Assembly: GCA_024641625.1 (NCBI GenBank)
Contig: JAHECQ010000078.1
Location: 3,683 to 11,974 of the forward strand
Reading direction: 5' to 3'
DNA length: 8,292 bases
DNA from: Acidimicrobiales bacterium
GTDB taxonomy: Bacteria; Actinomycetota; Acidimicrobiia; Acidimicrobiales; SZUA-35
This document shows positions 1 to 6,413 of this stretch, one piece after another (position 1 is the stretch's first letter; the number at the start of each line of letters is the position of its first letter). The notes below the pieces were generated by a model, which did not search any database, was not told the DNA's origin, and was given only the letters and a program-made list of their open reading frames with translations. The position numbers and the translations under genes are program-made.

Positions 1-1
1 C

Positions 2-973
2 AGTATCGGAATGGTCGGCAACACCATCCTCGCCTTCGGCACCGAGGAACAGAAGAAGCACTACATCCCGCGTATCCTCGATGGCACTGACATCTGGTGT
101 CAGGGCTACAGCGAACCCGATGCCGGTTCCGACCTGGCCAACCTCGGCTGCAAGGCCGAACTCGACGGTGACGAATGGGTCATCAACGGGCAGAAGATCT
201 GGACGTCGCAGGGCCACACCGCCAACATGATCTTCGTCCTGGCCCGCACCGATGTCGATGTGGCCAAGCATGCGGGCATTTCCTTCTTGTTGGTCCCGAT
301 CGAGCAACCCGGCGTCGAGATGCGACCCATCACCAACATTGTTCGCCACGATCACTTCAACGAGGTGTTCTTCACCGACGCCCGATGCCCCAAGGAGAAC
401 GTGCTCGGCGGACTGAACAACGGGTGGGCAGTCGGCAACACGCTGCTCGGTTTCGAACGCGGTGTCGGCGCCACCACCACCGCGCTCAACTATCGGGCCG
501 AGCTGAACAATTTCATCGATACCGCCCGACAGCTGGGCAAGGCCGACGATCCCCTGGTGCGCCAGGACATCGCTCGACTGCACACCAAGGTCGAGATCAT
601 GCGCTTCCGGGGCATGCAGGCCTTGACTCGTTACCTCAGCGGTCAGCAGCCCGGCCCGGAGGCCTCGATCGGCAAACTGTTCTGGAGCCACTATCACCAG
701 GAGGTCACCGAGGCGGCCATGAATCTGCTCGGGGCCGAAGCGATGGTCGGCTTCGGGGAAGAGACCCGGGGTGGGATCGGGGCTCCTGCCATTGGCACGG
801 CGAACACGGCCGCCAACTGGATCGCCAGCTTCCTCATCGCTCGACCGGGCACCATCTACGCCGGCACGTCCGAGGTCCAACGCAACATTGTCGGCGAACG
901 AGTCCTGGGCCTCCCCAAGGAGCCGCGGGCGGATACCGGCACGTGGAAGGAGAGCCAGGCGGCGTACCGCTGA
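2..973 (+). CDS. acyl-CoA dehydrogenase (FadE-like), 3' part only
   Basis: The protein is a flavin-dependent acyl-CoA dehydrogenase, which oxidises an acyl-CoA to the 2,3-enoyl-CoA in the cytoplasm and passes electrons to an electron-transfer flavoprotein. The frame is open at the left edge, so the ATG at 11 is internal and the N-terminal alpha-helical domain is mostly missing. Numbering from that Met, the family signature GYSEPDAGSDLA is at 32-43, GQKIWTS at 60-66, LGFERG at 146-151 and the C-terminal AGTSEVQRNIVGERVLG at 284-300. The Glu that is the catalytic base in the YEGT motif of short- and medium-chain enzymes is Ala here (residue 284). The base must therefore lie elsewhere, as in isovaleryl- and long-chain-type enzymes, or in a partner subunit, as in mycobacterial heteromeric FadEs. 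The substrate cannot be told. The gene is convergent with the SCO6745-type gene, with a strong hairpin after its stop. The family call is certain. Confidence 0.95.
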   Translation, partial: SIGMVGNTILAFGTEEQKKHYIPRILDGTDIWCQGYSEPDAGSDLANLGCKAELDGDEWVINGQKIWTSQGHTANMIFVLARTDVDVAKHAGISFLLVPIEQPGVEMRPITNIVRHDHFNEVFFTDARCPKENVLGGLNNGWAVGNTLLGFERGVGATTTALNYRAELNNFIDTARQLGKADDPLVRQDIARLHTKVEIMRFRGMQALTRYLSGQQPGPEASIGKLFWSHYHQEVTEAAMNLLGAEAMVGFGEETRGGIGAPAIGTANTAANWIASFLIARPGTIYAGTSEVQRNIVGERVLGLPKEPRADTGTWKESQAAYR

Positions 974-988
974 GCAGGACGCCGCACA

Positions 989-1044
989 CGTCGGTTGGGT
1001 GCGGGTACGAAGGGGCGACGCTTCATACCCGCACCCAACCGGCG
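989..1044. terminator. long near-perfect hairpin between convergent genes
   Basis: A 16-bp perfect inverted repeat (arms 992-1007 and 1026-1041, left arm CGGTTGGGTGCGGGTA) continues inward past one C/A mismatch with four more pairs (GAAG 1009-1012, CTTC 1021-1024). It continues outward by a G-T wobble and two further pairs, leaving an 8-nt loop at 1013-1020. It begins 15 bp after the acyl-CoA dehydrogenase stop and lies in the gap between two converging genes, so a bidirectional terminator is the simplest reading. Neither side has a T tract, which is common in high-GC actinobacteria. A dispersed palindromic repeat or a processed RNA is an alternative. Confidence 0.7.
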
Positions 1045-1069
1045 ACGGTACCAGGGCGGCACCAGTGAC

Positions 1070-1099
1070 CCCAATCGATCATCGAGCAGATCGGTCGGG
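1070..1099 (-). terminator. imperfect hairpin just after the SCO6745-type gene
   Basis: The arms 1070-1080 and 1089-1099 form ten pairs out of eleven, counting one T-G wobble and one A/C mismatch, around an 8-nt loop. The hairpin starts 5 bp past the minus-strand stop codon at 1105-1107, so it could be the first terminator met by transcripts of the crotonase/SCO6745 pair, before they reach the larger hairpin. It has no T tract, and GATC-rich palindromes arise easily in this base composition, so support is modest. Confidence 0.35.
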
Positions 1100-1104
1100 T
1101 CCGG

Positions 1105-2022
1105 TCAGCTCACCTCGATATCCGACTCGGTCTTGAATGCGGTGCGCGGATAGCCGCCGGCATCGATGATCGAGTCGGCCATGGGCTCGAGGAGAGTGAG
1201 CAACTCGACGACGTCGTCGCCGAGCGCGAAGAACACCTCGCTCTCGAGGAGGTCGGTGGTCTCCTCGATGTCCCGCCGGAGATCACGACCGAAATCTGTC
1301 AACTGATCGTCCTCGACCCACCCCTCGTCGCGCAGCCTCGACTCGGCGCGATCGAACTGTCTCGTCGTCGATCCCCTGCTCAGGGCATAGCTTCGACGGG
1401 GTATTCCCCACCACAGTTCGGTCAGCAGCATGATCTCGGGGGCCGACAGCCCATGCGACGTCCAAGCCAGGGTGTGGCAGTCGCCCCGATGTTCCCTGAC
1501 CAGGTCGGCGGCCTTCCACAGGTCGCCGAAGGGATCGCCCGTTGGCCCCATGATGGACTTCAGGCCTGCATACAGCGGGCGTCCAGCGTGCTGACATCCG
1601 ACTGACGCCTGCACGAGCAGCTCGGTGGCTCGGGCCACCTCGGTCGGCGTTGCCCTGAGCACTCGCCGGAGGAAGGTCTGCTGGGCGGACAGGCGGGCGG
1701 CGAGTATCTCGTCGCGACCGGCCAGCCGCCACCCCTCATCCACCGCAGGGATGACGACCTCAGGGCTGAACACCCCGAAGGCCGCGGCGACCACGTCGCC
1801 GGGCACCTGCCCCAGGCAGGCACCTCGACTGGTGAAGTAGGCCACACGATTCGGTGTTTGGACGCCATTGAACTCGCCGGCACTCGGCCCGAATCCGAGC
1901 GCTTCGAATGCGTCGTGAACCTCGGGAGCAAAGTAGACGCTGGCGGCCAGTGGCTCGATCAGGTCTCGCATCCGGCGTATGAGCCGCAGGAAGTGGAAGA
2001 GATCGCTCCCCGTTGCCTCCAT
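1105..2022 (-). CDS. SCO6745-family winged-helix protein
   Basis: This is a 305-residue protein of the actinobacterial SCO6745 type, a family with a winged-helix domain and no settled function. From the chosen start, the family's N-terminal block is clear: IEPLAASVYFAPEV (22-35), a region ending at FSPEVV (85-90), then a helical stretch. The conserved REHRGDCHTLAW is at 176-187. A MarR-like winged helix spans roughly 193-260, with recognition-helix region TTRQFDRAESRLRDEGWVE followed by LTDFGR. No transmembrane segment or signal peptide is visible. The ATG at 2022 was chosen because it shares one base with the crotonase stop (TGATG) and sits just ahead of the conserved block. An upstream alternative at 2091 would add 23 residues that overlap the crotonase and look non-homologous. 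Coupling suggests co-expression with the crotonase. It could be a regulator or ligand-binding protein, but the function is unknown. Confidence 0.88.
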   Translation of the reverse strand: MEATGSDLFHFLRLIRRMRDLIEPLAASVYFAPEVHDAFEALGFGPSAGEFNGVQTPNRVAYFTSRGACLGQVPGDVVAAAFGVFSPEVVIPAVDEGWRLAGRDEILAARLSAQQTFLRRVLRATPTEVARATELLVQASVGCQHAGRPLYAGLKSIMGPTGDPFGDLWKAADLVREHRGDCHTLAWTSHGLSAPEIMLLTELWWGIPRRSYALSRGSTTRQFDRAESRLRDEGWVEDDQLTDFGRDLRRDIEETTDLLESEVFFALGDDVVELLTLLEPMADSIIDAGGYPRTAFKTESDIEVS

Positions 2023-2879
2023 CAGCTGAAGTCCGGCGGGTTCCAGTTGGGGAACACATCGGGCAGATCGTCGGCCACCGACAGGGTCCACTGCGGGTCA
2101 CGCTTCTCGAGGAAGCTGGTGACACCTTCCTTGGCATCGGCCATCGCGCCCAGGGCCTGGATGGCCCGGGAATCGACCTTGTGGGACTCCATGGGGTGAT
2201 CGAAGGTGAGTCCACGCCAGAGCATCTGGCGGGTGAGCGCCACCGAGACCGGAGCAGCGTGAGTAGCGATCTCACCGGCGATGGCAGTGGCACGGGCCAG
2301 CAACTCATCGGCCGGCACGACCGTGACCAGGCCGGCAGCACCGGCCTCCTCGCCGCTGAACACCCGGCCCGAGTAACACCACTCCGTCGCCTTCGAGATG
2401 CCGACCACCCTCGGCAGGAACCACGACGACACCGCTTCGGGGACGATGCCACGTCGGGCGAACACAAACCCGATCTTGGCGTCAGGGACCGCCAGCCGGA
2501 TGTCCATCGGGAGCGTCATCGTGATGCCCACCCCAACCGCTGCGCCGTTGATGGCCGCGATGATCGGCTTCTTCAGTTCGAAGATGCGCATACTGACCCG
2601 CCCGCCACCGTCCCGGTTCGGCTTGCTGGCATCTCGTCCGCGCGCAGCCGCGTTGAACGTGTCACCTCCGGCCTGGCCCAATTCGGCTCCGGCGCAGAAC
2701 CCACGTCCCTCGCCGGTCATGATCACCGCGCGAATTCCGTCATCGCCATCGATGACATCGAACGCATCGAGCAACTCGGCCTGCATCGTCTCGGTGAAGG
2801 CATTCAGCCGCTCGGGCCGGTTGAGTGTGATGGTGGCGATCTTGTCGTCGGTCGAAAGTCTGATCTGTTGGTAATCCAC
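2022..2879 (-). CDS. crotonase-family protein (enoyl-CoA hydratase/isomerase-like)
   Basis: This is a cytoplasmic crotonase-fold enzyme of about 285 residues, acting on an acyl-CoA thioester in fatty-acid or related catabolism. Numbering from an in-frame TTG at 2885, the N-terminal strand ATITLNRPERLNAF is at 17-30, the first oxyanion-hole motif GRGFCAGAEL at 60-69 and the second, AAINGAAVGVG, at 110-120. The two Glu residues of classical hydratases (E144 and E164 of rat enzyme) align with Thr122 and Phe142. A Glu is found instead at 150 in VPEAVSSW, the place used by delta3,delta2-enoyl-CoA isomerases such as PECI (SPEGCSSY). An isomerase or other crotonase reaction is therefore at least as likely as hydration. 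The GTG at 2879 is preferred because the family pattern begins there, but the TTG two codons earlier cannot be excluded. No good Shine-Dalgarno sequence is seen. The gene is head-to-head with the TSUP gene and is followed by the SCO6745-type gene. Confidence 0.92.
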   Translation of the reverse strand: MDYQQIRLSTDDKIATITLNRPERLNAFTETMQAELLDAFDVIDGDDGIRAVIMTGEGRGFCAGAELGQAGGDTFNAAARGRDASKPNRDGGGRVSMRIFELKKPIIAAINGAAVGVGITMTLPMDIRLAVPDAKIGFVFARRGIVPEAVSSWFLPRVVGISKATEWCYSGRVFSGEEAGAAGLVTVVPADELLARATAIAGEIATHAAPVSVALTRQMLWRGLTFDHPMESHKVDSRAIQALGAMADAKEGVTSFLEKRDPQWTLSVADDLPDVFPNWNPPDFS

Positions 2880-2885
2880 CCCCAA

Positions 2886-2895
2886 GGTCTAGCGT
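2886..2895. promoter_or_regulatory. possible shared divergent -10 region around CTAG
   Basis: Only 13-22 bp separate the divergent start codons of the crotonase and TSUP genes. On the plus strand TAGCGT (2890-2895, a TANNNT hexamer) lies 6 nt before the GTG at 2902, the second codon of the TSUP reading frame. On the minus strand TAGACC (2891-2886) lies 6 nt before the GTG at 2879. Both use the same CTAG at 2889-2892. Such spacing fits leaderless transcription, which is common in Actinomycetota. The hexamers are weak matches, so this is a suggestion only. Confidence 0.25.
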
Positions 2896-2898
2896 TTC

Positions 2899-3624
2899 AT
2901 GGTGCACGTCGTCGACCTCGGGTTTGTGCTCGTAGCGCTTGCCCTGTCGGCCGGTGGCATCGTGCAGGGATGCATCGGCTTCGGCATGGTTGTCGTTGCC
3001 TTTCCGGTGCTGGTCATGGTCGAGCCGGCGCTGATGCCACAGACAATTCTCGTGGTGAGCCTGCCCACCACCCTGGTCAACGCCTACAAGAATCGGGGCG
3101 AAGCCAACTATCGAGAGGTGGCCTGGCTGTCGACGGGGCGCATCCCCGGTCTCGTACTCGGCGTGCTGTTGGTCAGTCGGGTCGATCGCTCATCGCTGGC
3201 CATAGCCGGCGGCCTGGTGGTTCTCGTGGCGGTCGGACTCAGCCTTGTTGCGCCGAGCCTGCGCCGCAACATACCCACGATGCTCACCATCGGTGGCGTC
3301 TCGGCCCTCTTCGGCACCTCCATCGGCATCGGTGGTCCCCCGCTCGGCCTGCTCTACCAGCACGAGCGGGGGCCACGGCTACGGTCGACCATTTCCTTGA
3401 TCATGCTGACGGGAGCACCTGTCAGCTTGCTCCTACTCGCCGTCGCTGGACAGCTTCACCACGCCGATGTCGCCACCGGTGCGGCGCTCGCGCCCTTCGC
3501 CGTCTCAGGAACGATGATCGCGCCACGCTTTGCCCCGTGGTTCGACGAACGCATGCGGAAGATCATCCTCGTGTTGTGCGCCTCGGCATCGATCGTGGCG
3601 ATGGCCAAGGTGCTGCTGACCTGA
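2899..3624 (+). CDS. TSUP family membrane exporter (TauE/SafE type)
   Basis: This 241-residue inner-membrane protein belongs to the TSUP (TauE/SafE) family, whose members move small anions such as sulfite, sulfoacetate or other organosulfur acids. The family's two-fold internal repeat is visible. The first half carries GCIGFGMVVVAFPVL at 24-38 and the second carries GTSIGIGGPPLG at 139-150. There are about seven to eight hydrophobic segments (near 8-40, 46-62, 82-94, 98-117, 128-150, 164-184, 193-208 and 221-240). The length is normal for the family. The ATG at 2899 is only 13-19 bp from the divergent crotonase start, and the next codon is GTG, which could be the real start of a leaderless message. 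No Shine-Dalgarno sequence is seen. The substrate cannot be inferred because no sulfur-metabolism gene lies next to it. The gene ends convergently against the glutamate-synthase-like gene. Confidence 0.9.
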   Translation: MVHVVDLGFVLVALALSAGGIVQGCIGFGMVVVAFPVLVMVEPALMPQTILVVSLPTTLVNAYKNRGEANYREVAWLSTGRIPGLVLGVLLVSRVDRSSLAIAGGLVVLVAVGLSLVAPSLRRNIPTMLTIGGVSALFGTSIGIGGPPLGLLYQHERGPRLRSTISLIMLTGAPVSLLLLAVAGQLHHADVATGAALAPFAVSGTMIAPRFAPWFDERMRKIILVLCASASIVAMAKVLLT

Positions 3625-3646
3625 CTTGACCCGATCAGGTCAAGTC
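3623..3646. terminator. 9-bp perfect hairpin across two convergent stop codons
   Basis: GACTTGACC (3623-3631) and GGTCAAGTC (3638-3646) are perfect inverted copies around a 6-nt loop. The left arm includes two bases of the TSUP stop codon (3622-3624). The loop contains the minus-strand stop (3635-3637), and the right arm encodes the last three residues of the glutamate-synthase-like protein. With only 10 bp between the two stops, this is most likely a bidirectional intrinsic terminator without a T tract. Confidence 0.6.
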
Positions 3647-5140
3647 GGCATTCATGACACTTCGAACGGCGTCGATCTGCTGCATCGACAACCGCCGCCA
3701 CGATGGGTTGTACTCGTAGGCCTCCCACAACGACTGCAGTTGATGCCCTTCGATCGCCAACTCGACGCAGCTGTCGGGGACCAGCGCCGGGTGTGGCGCC
3801 CCGCAGGCATGCGCAAGCTTGAGGAGCTCGTGACGAAGCTCTTGGATGTAGCGCCCGGCCCGCACCGACTTGTCGGTGGGATCGAGTCCTCGGGCCAGAC
3901 GCTTGTTCTGGGTGGCCACCCCCGTCGGACAGTGATTGGTGTGGCATTTCTGGGCCTGGATGCAGCCCACGGCGAGCATCGCCTCTCGGGCCACGTTGAT
4001 CATGTCGGCCCCCATGCAGAGGGCAACCAGGGCATCGGCCGGGAAGCCGAGGCGACCGGACGCGATCCATACCACGTTCTGATGCATGTCCCGCTCGGCG
4101 AACGTGCGATAGACCTCGGCGAACCCGGCTCGGAACGGAAGGGCAACGTGGTCGGCGAAGGCCAGCGGTGCCGTGCCCGTACCGCCCTCTCCCCCATCGA
4201 TCGTGATGAAGTCGGGCCCGGTACCGGTGGTGTTCATGTAGTCGGCCAGATCCCTCCAGAAGTCACGTTCACCGACTGCACTCTTGATGCCGACCGGCAG
4301 ACCGGTGGCCGCTGCGATCAACTCGATGAAATCGACCATCTCCGAGACCGAAGCGAACTGGGAGTGGCGCGACGGACTCGCCACTGTGATTGCCACCGGG
4401 ACGCCGCGTGCCTCCGCGATCTCGGAGGACACCTTGGCGGCAGGAAGCACCCCTCCCAGGCCTGGCTTGGCCCCCTGACTGAGTTTGATCTCGATGGCCT
4501 TCACCGGAATTCCGTCGATTGCCGCCAGCAGCCGATCCAGGGAGAACCGTCCGTTCGCATCCCGGGACCCGAAGTAGCCGGTACCGAGCTGATAGACCAG
4601 GTCCCCTCCGCTTCGGTGGTAGCGGCTGATGCCACCCTCGCCGGTGTTGTGCAGGCAACCCGCCAGTTTCGCCCCTCGGTTCAGCGCTTCGATCGCAGCA
4701 CCCGACAACGACCCGAAGCTCATCGCCGAGATGTTCACGATCGACGCCGGACGGAACGCCTTCGGTCGGCCTCTCCACTCCCCGATGACCTTGGCCGCCG
4801 GCAACTCGTTGGTGTCGCGTTGGGGCACGTGCGGAAAGGCAGCCTGACGAATGAAGGGGTAATTGGGGACGTCGAGGCGATTGTCGGTCCCGAAACCGAA
4901 GTACGAGTTCTGACCCTTGGCCGAGGCATAGACCCAGCGACGCTGGTCACGGCTGAAGGGACGTTCCTCGTCGTTGTCGGTGACGATGTACTGGCGAAGC
5001 TCCGGCCCGACCTTCTCGAGGACATAGCGCAGATGGCCGACCACAGGAAAGTTGCGCAGGATTGCGTGCTGCCGCTGAGTAAGGTCCCAGATCGTCAGGC
5101 CCACGACGGCGAACGCGACCGCAACTACCAACCAGAACAT
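3635..5140 (-). CDS. membrane-anchored FMN-binding glutamate-synthase-like oxidoreductase
   Basis: This 501-residue protein matches the FMN-binding/[3Fe-4S] catalytic part of glutamate synthase (GltB, ferredoxin-GOGAT), without the amidotransferase domain or the C-terminal beta-helix domain. From the ATG at 5140, one hydrophobic segment (about 2-18, FWLVVAVAFAVVGLTIW) predicts a membrane anchor with the enzyme in the cytoplasm. The barrel carries MSFGSLS near 140-146, HNTGEGG near 164-170, EIKLSQGAKPGLGG near 217-230 and DGGEGGTGTAP near 315-325. The cluster-binding motif C-x5-C-x4-C followed by PTGVATQ is intact at Cys393, 399 and 404. Without an amidotransferase it would need free ammonia, or it may have another reaction, so true glutamate synthesis is unproven. 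The ATG lies 7 bp after the P450 stop, whereas an upstream start at 5191 would overlap the P450 and add a polar tail. The gene is third in the ferredoxin/P450 operon. Confidence 0.93.
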   Translation of the reverse strand: MFWLVVAVAFAVVGLTIWDLTQRQHAILRNFPVVGHLRYVLEKVGPELRQYIVTDNDEERPFSRDQRRWVYASAKGQNSYFGFGTDNRLDVPNYPFIRQAAFPHVPQRDTNELPAAKVIGEWRGRPKAFRPASIVNISAMSFGSLSGAAIEALNRGAKLAGCLHNTGEGGISRYHRSGGDLVYQLGTGYFGSRDANGRFSLDRLLAAIDGIPVKAIEIKLSQGAKPGLGGVLPAAKVSSEIAEARGVPVAITVASPSRHSQFASVSEMVDFIELIAAATGLPVGIKSAVGERDFWRDLADYMNTTGTGPDFITIDGGEGGTGTAPLAFADHVALPFRAGFAEVYRTFAERDMHQNVVWIASGRLGFPADALVALCMGADMINVAREAMLAVGCIQAQKCHTNHCPTGVATQNKRLARGLDPTDKSVRAGRYIQELRHELLKLAHACGAPHPALVPDSCVELAIEGHQLQSLWEAYEYNPSWRRLSMQQIDAVRSVMNADLT

Positions 5141-5147
5141 TCGCTGC

Positions 5148-6413
5148 TCAGAACTCGAGCGGGAGCCGGCGCGGTCCCCGCACTTGGCCACCGGCCCAGG
5201 TCACCGCGCTCGGATCCTCGAGGCGGAAGTCGGGGATGCGAGCCAGGAACTCTTCGAGCGCCACGACCATCTCCATCCGGGCCAGGTTGGAGCCGGCACA
5301 GCGGTGGATGCCGACCCCGAAGGCAATGTGCCGATTGCGCAGGCGGTCGATGTCGACGACGTCGGGATCCTCGAACATCTCCGGATCTCGATTCGCTGCT
5401 GGAAAGTTCAACAGCACCTTGTCGCCGACGTGCATCGGGCACCCGTTGTACTCGGTGTCCTCGCTGACCACACGAGCCATCGTGACCGGGGAATACGCCC
5501 GCAGGAACTCCTCGACCGCGTTGGGAATGAGGCCTGGGTCCTCGGCCAATCGACGGCGGTCGTCAGGATGCGACGCGAGGTGCCACAACGCCGAGCCGAT
5601 CGAGCTCCAGGTCGTGTCGATCCCGGCTACCAGCATCAGGTTGCAGGTGCCGACGATGTGCTCGTCCGACACCGGTTCGCCGTCGATCTCGGCCGACATC
5701 AGGTCGCTGATGAGATCGTCCTTTGGATTGGCGCGCCGGTCGGCGACCTCACCGCGGAAGAAATTGAAGATCTTCTCGCGCGAGGCGGCACGAACGGCGG
5801 GATTCGACAGCCCGATCTCGAGCACTCCTCGAACCCAGTCCGTGAACTCGTCGGCCCGACCCTCGTCGACACCGAGCAGGTGCGCGATGACCCGCGGCGG
5901 GATCTGCTGGGCGTACTGCTGCGCGCCGTCGACTCGCCGATCGGCGACGAATCCCTCGACGAGGCGACGAGCGAGCGTCCGAGTGTAGGTTGCGTGCTCC
6001 TCGACGGCATGGGGCGAGAACGCGGGAAGGATCAGCCGCCGCGACCACGTGTGCACCGGAGGGTCGGCGCTGATCGGCGGAGCGTTGACGGTGTGGTAAC
6101 CCCCGCCGCCGAGCACCTGCTGGCTCTCCGGTGGCCGAACCACGATCGGATCCCGACTCGACAGCACCGGAACCAGACGTGCCATTGCCACGACGTCTTC
6201 ATAGCGCGTCGGGAGGAACGAGCCGCCCCAGCGGTCGGTGTGGGCGACCGGGCACTCATCGCGCATGTCGGCCCAGATCGGGTAGGGGTCGGTGATGTAC
6301 TCGGCGTCGAAGATGTCGTAGTCGGTGGACCAGTCGGCCACCGGCGGGGTGAGCGGCACGGTCACCGCGTCCGACGGCGGTGTCACGGTCGAGCCGCTGT
6401 CGGCCATCGTCAC
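5148..6413 (-). CDS. cytochrome P450
   Basis: This is a soluble bacterial class I cytochrome P450 of 421 residues, a normal length with no membrane anchor. It is a heme monooxygenase that needs electrons from a ferredoxin. The oxygen-activation motif of helix I, AGIDTT, is at 263-268, with the acid/alcohol pair D266-T267. The K-helix ExxR is E302-R305, and the heme loop FGVGIHRCAG is at 365-374, with the proximal thiolate Cys372. ISADPPVHTWSRR (114-126) matches the helix C region that contacts heme. The start is the GTG at 6413, which overlaps the ferredoxin stop as GTGA. An ATG two codons later (6407) is equally possible. The ferredoxin gene directly upstream is its likely redox partner. All catalytic residues are present, so it should be active. 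Neither the CYP family nor the substrate (lipid, terpenoid or xenobiotic) can be assigned from this sequence alone. Confidence 0.96.
   Translation of the reverse strand: MTMADSGSTVTPPSDAVTVPLTPPVADWSTDYDIFDAEYITDPYPIWADMRDECPVAHTDRWGGSFLPTRYEDVVAMARLVPVLSSRDPIVVRPPESQQVLGGGGYHTVNAPPISADPPVHTWSRRLILPAFSPHAVEEHATYTRTLARRLVEGFVADRRVDGAQQYAQQIPPRVIAHLLGVDEGRADEFTDWVRGVLEIGLSNPAVRAASREKIFNFFRGEVADRRANPKDDLISDLMSAEIDGEPVSDEHIVGTCNLMLVAGIDTTWSSIGSALWHLASHPDDRRRLAEDPGLIPNAVEEFLRAYSPVTMARVVSEDTEYNGCPMHVGDKVLLNFPAANRDPEMFEDPDVVDIDRLRNRHIAFGVGIHRCAGSNLARMEMVVALEEFLARIPDFRLEDPSAVTWAGGQVRGPRRLPLEF

Noticed and set aside
2023..2091. Longer start for the SCO6745-type gene at 2091
   Set aside because: It would overlap the crotonase by about 70 bp and add residues unlike the family. 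The ATG in the TGATG overlap is the better start.
1760..2467. Minus-strand open frame of 235 codons across the crotonase/SCO6745 junction
   Set aside because: It is an out-of-frame reading of two well-supported genes, with Arg/Ser/Pro-rich low-complexity translation.
2013..3629. Plus-strand open frame of 538 codons
   Set aside because: It runs antisense through the crotonase and out of frame through the TSUP gene. A real protein would not be expected to cross both.
5141..5191. Longer start for the glutamate-synthase-like gene at 5191
   Set aside because: The extra 17 residues overlap the P450 C-terminus, are polar, and would precede the membrane helix that normally opens this protein type.
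3626..5467. Plus-strand open frame of 613 codons, longer than the gene opposite it
   Set aside because: It is antisense to the glutamate-synthase-like gene and the P450 end, whose cluster and FMN motifs are unmistakable. The translation is rich in Arg, Gly, His and Asp with no recognisable fold, as expected for a high-GC shadow frame.
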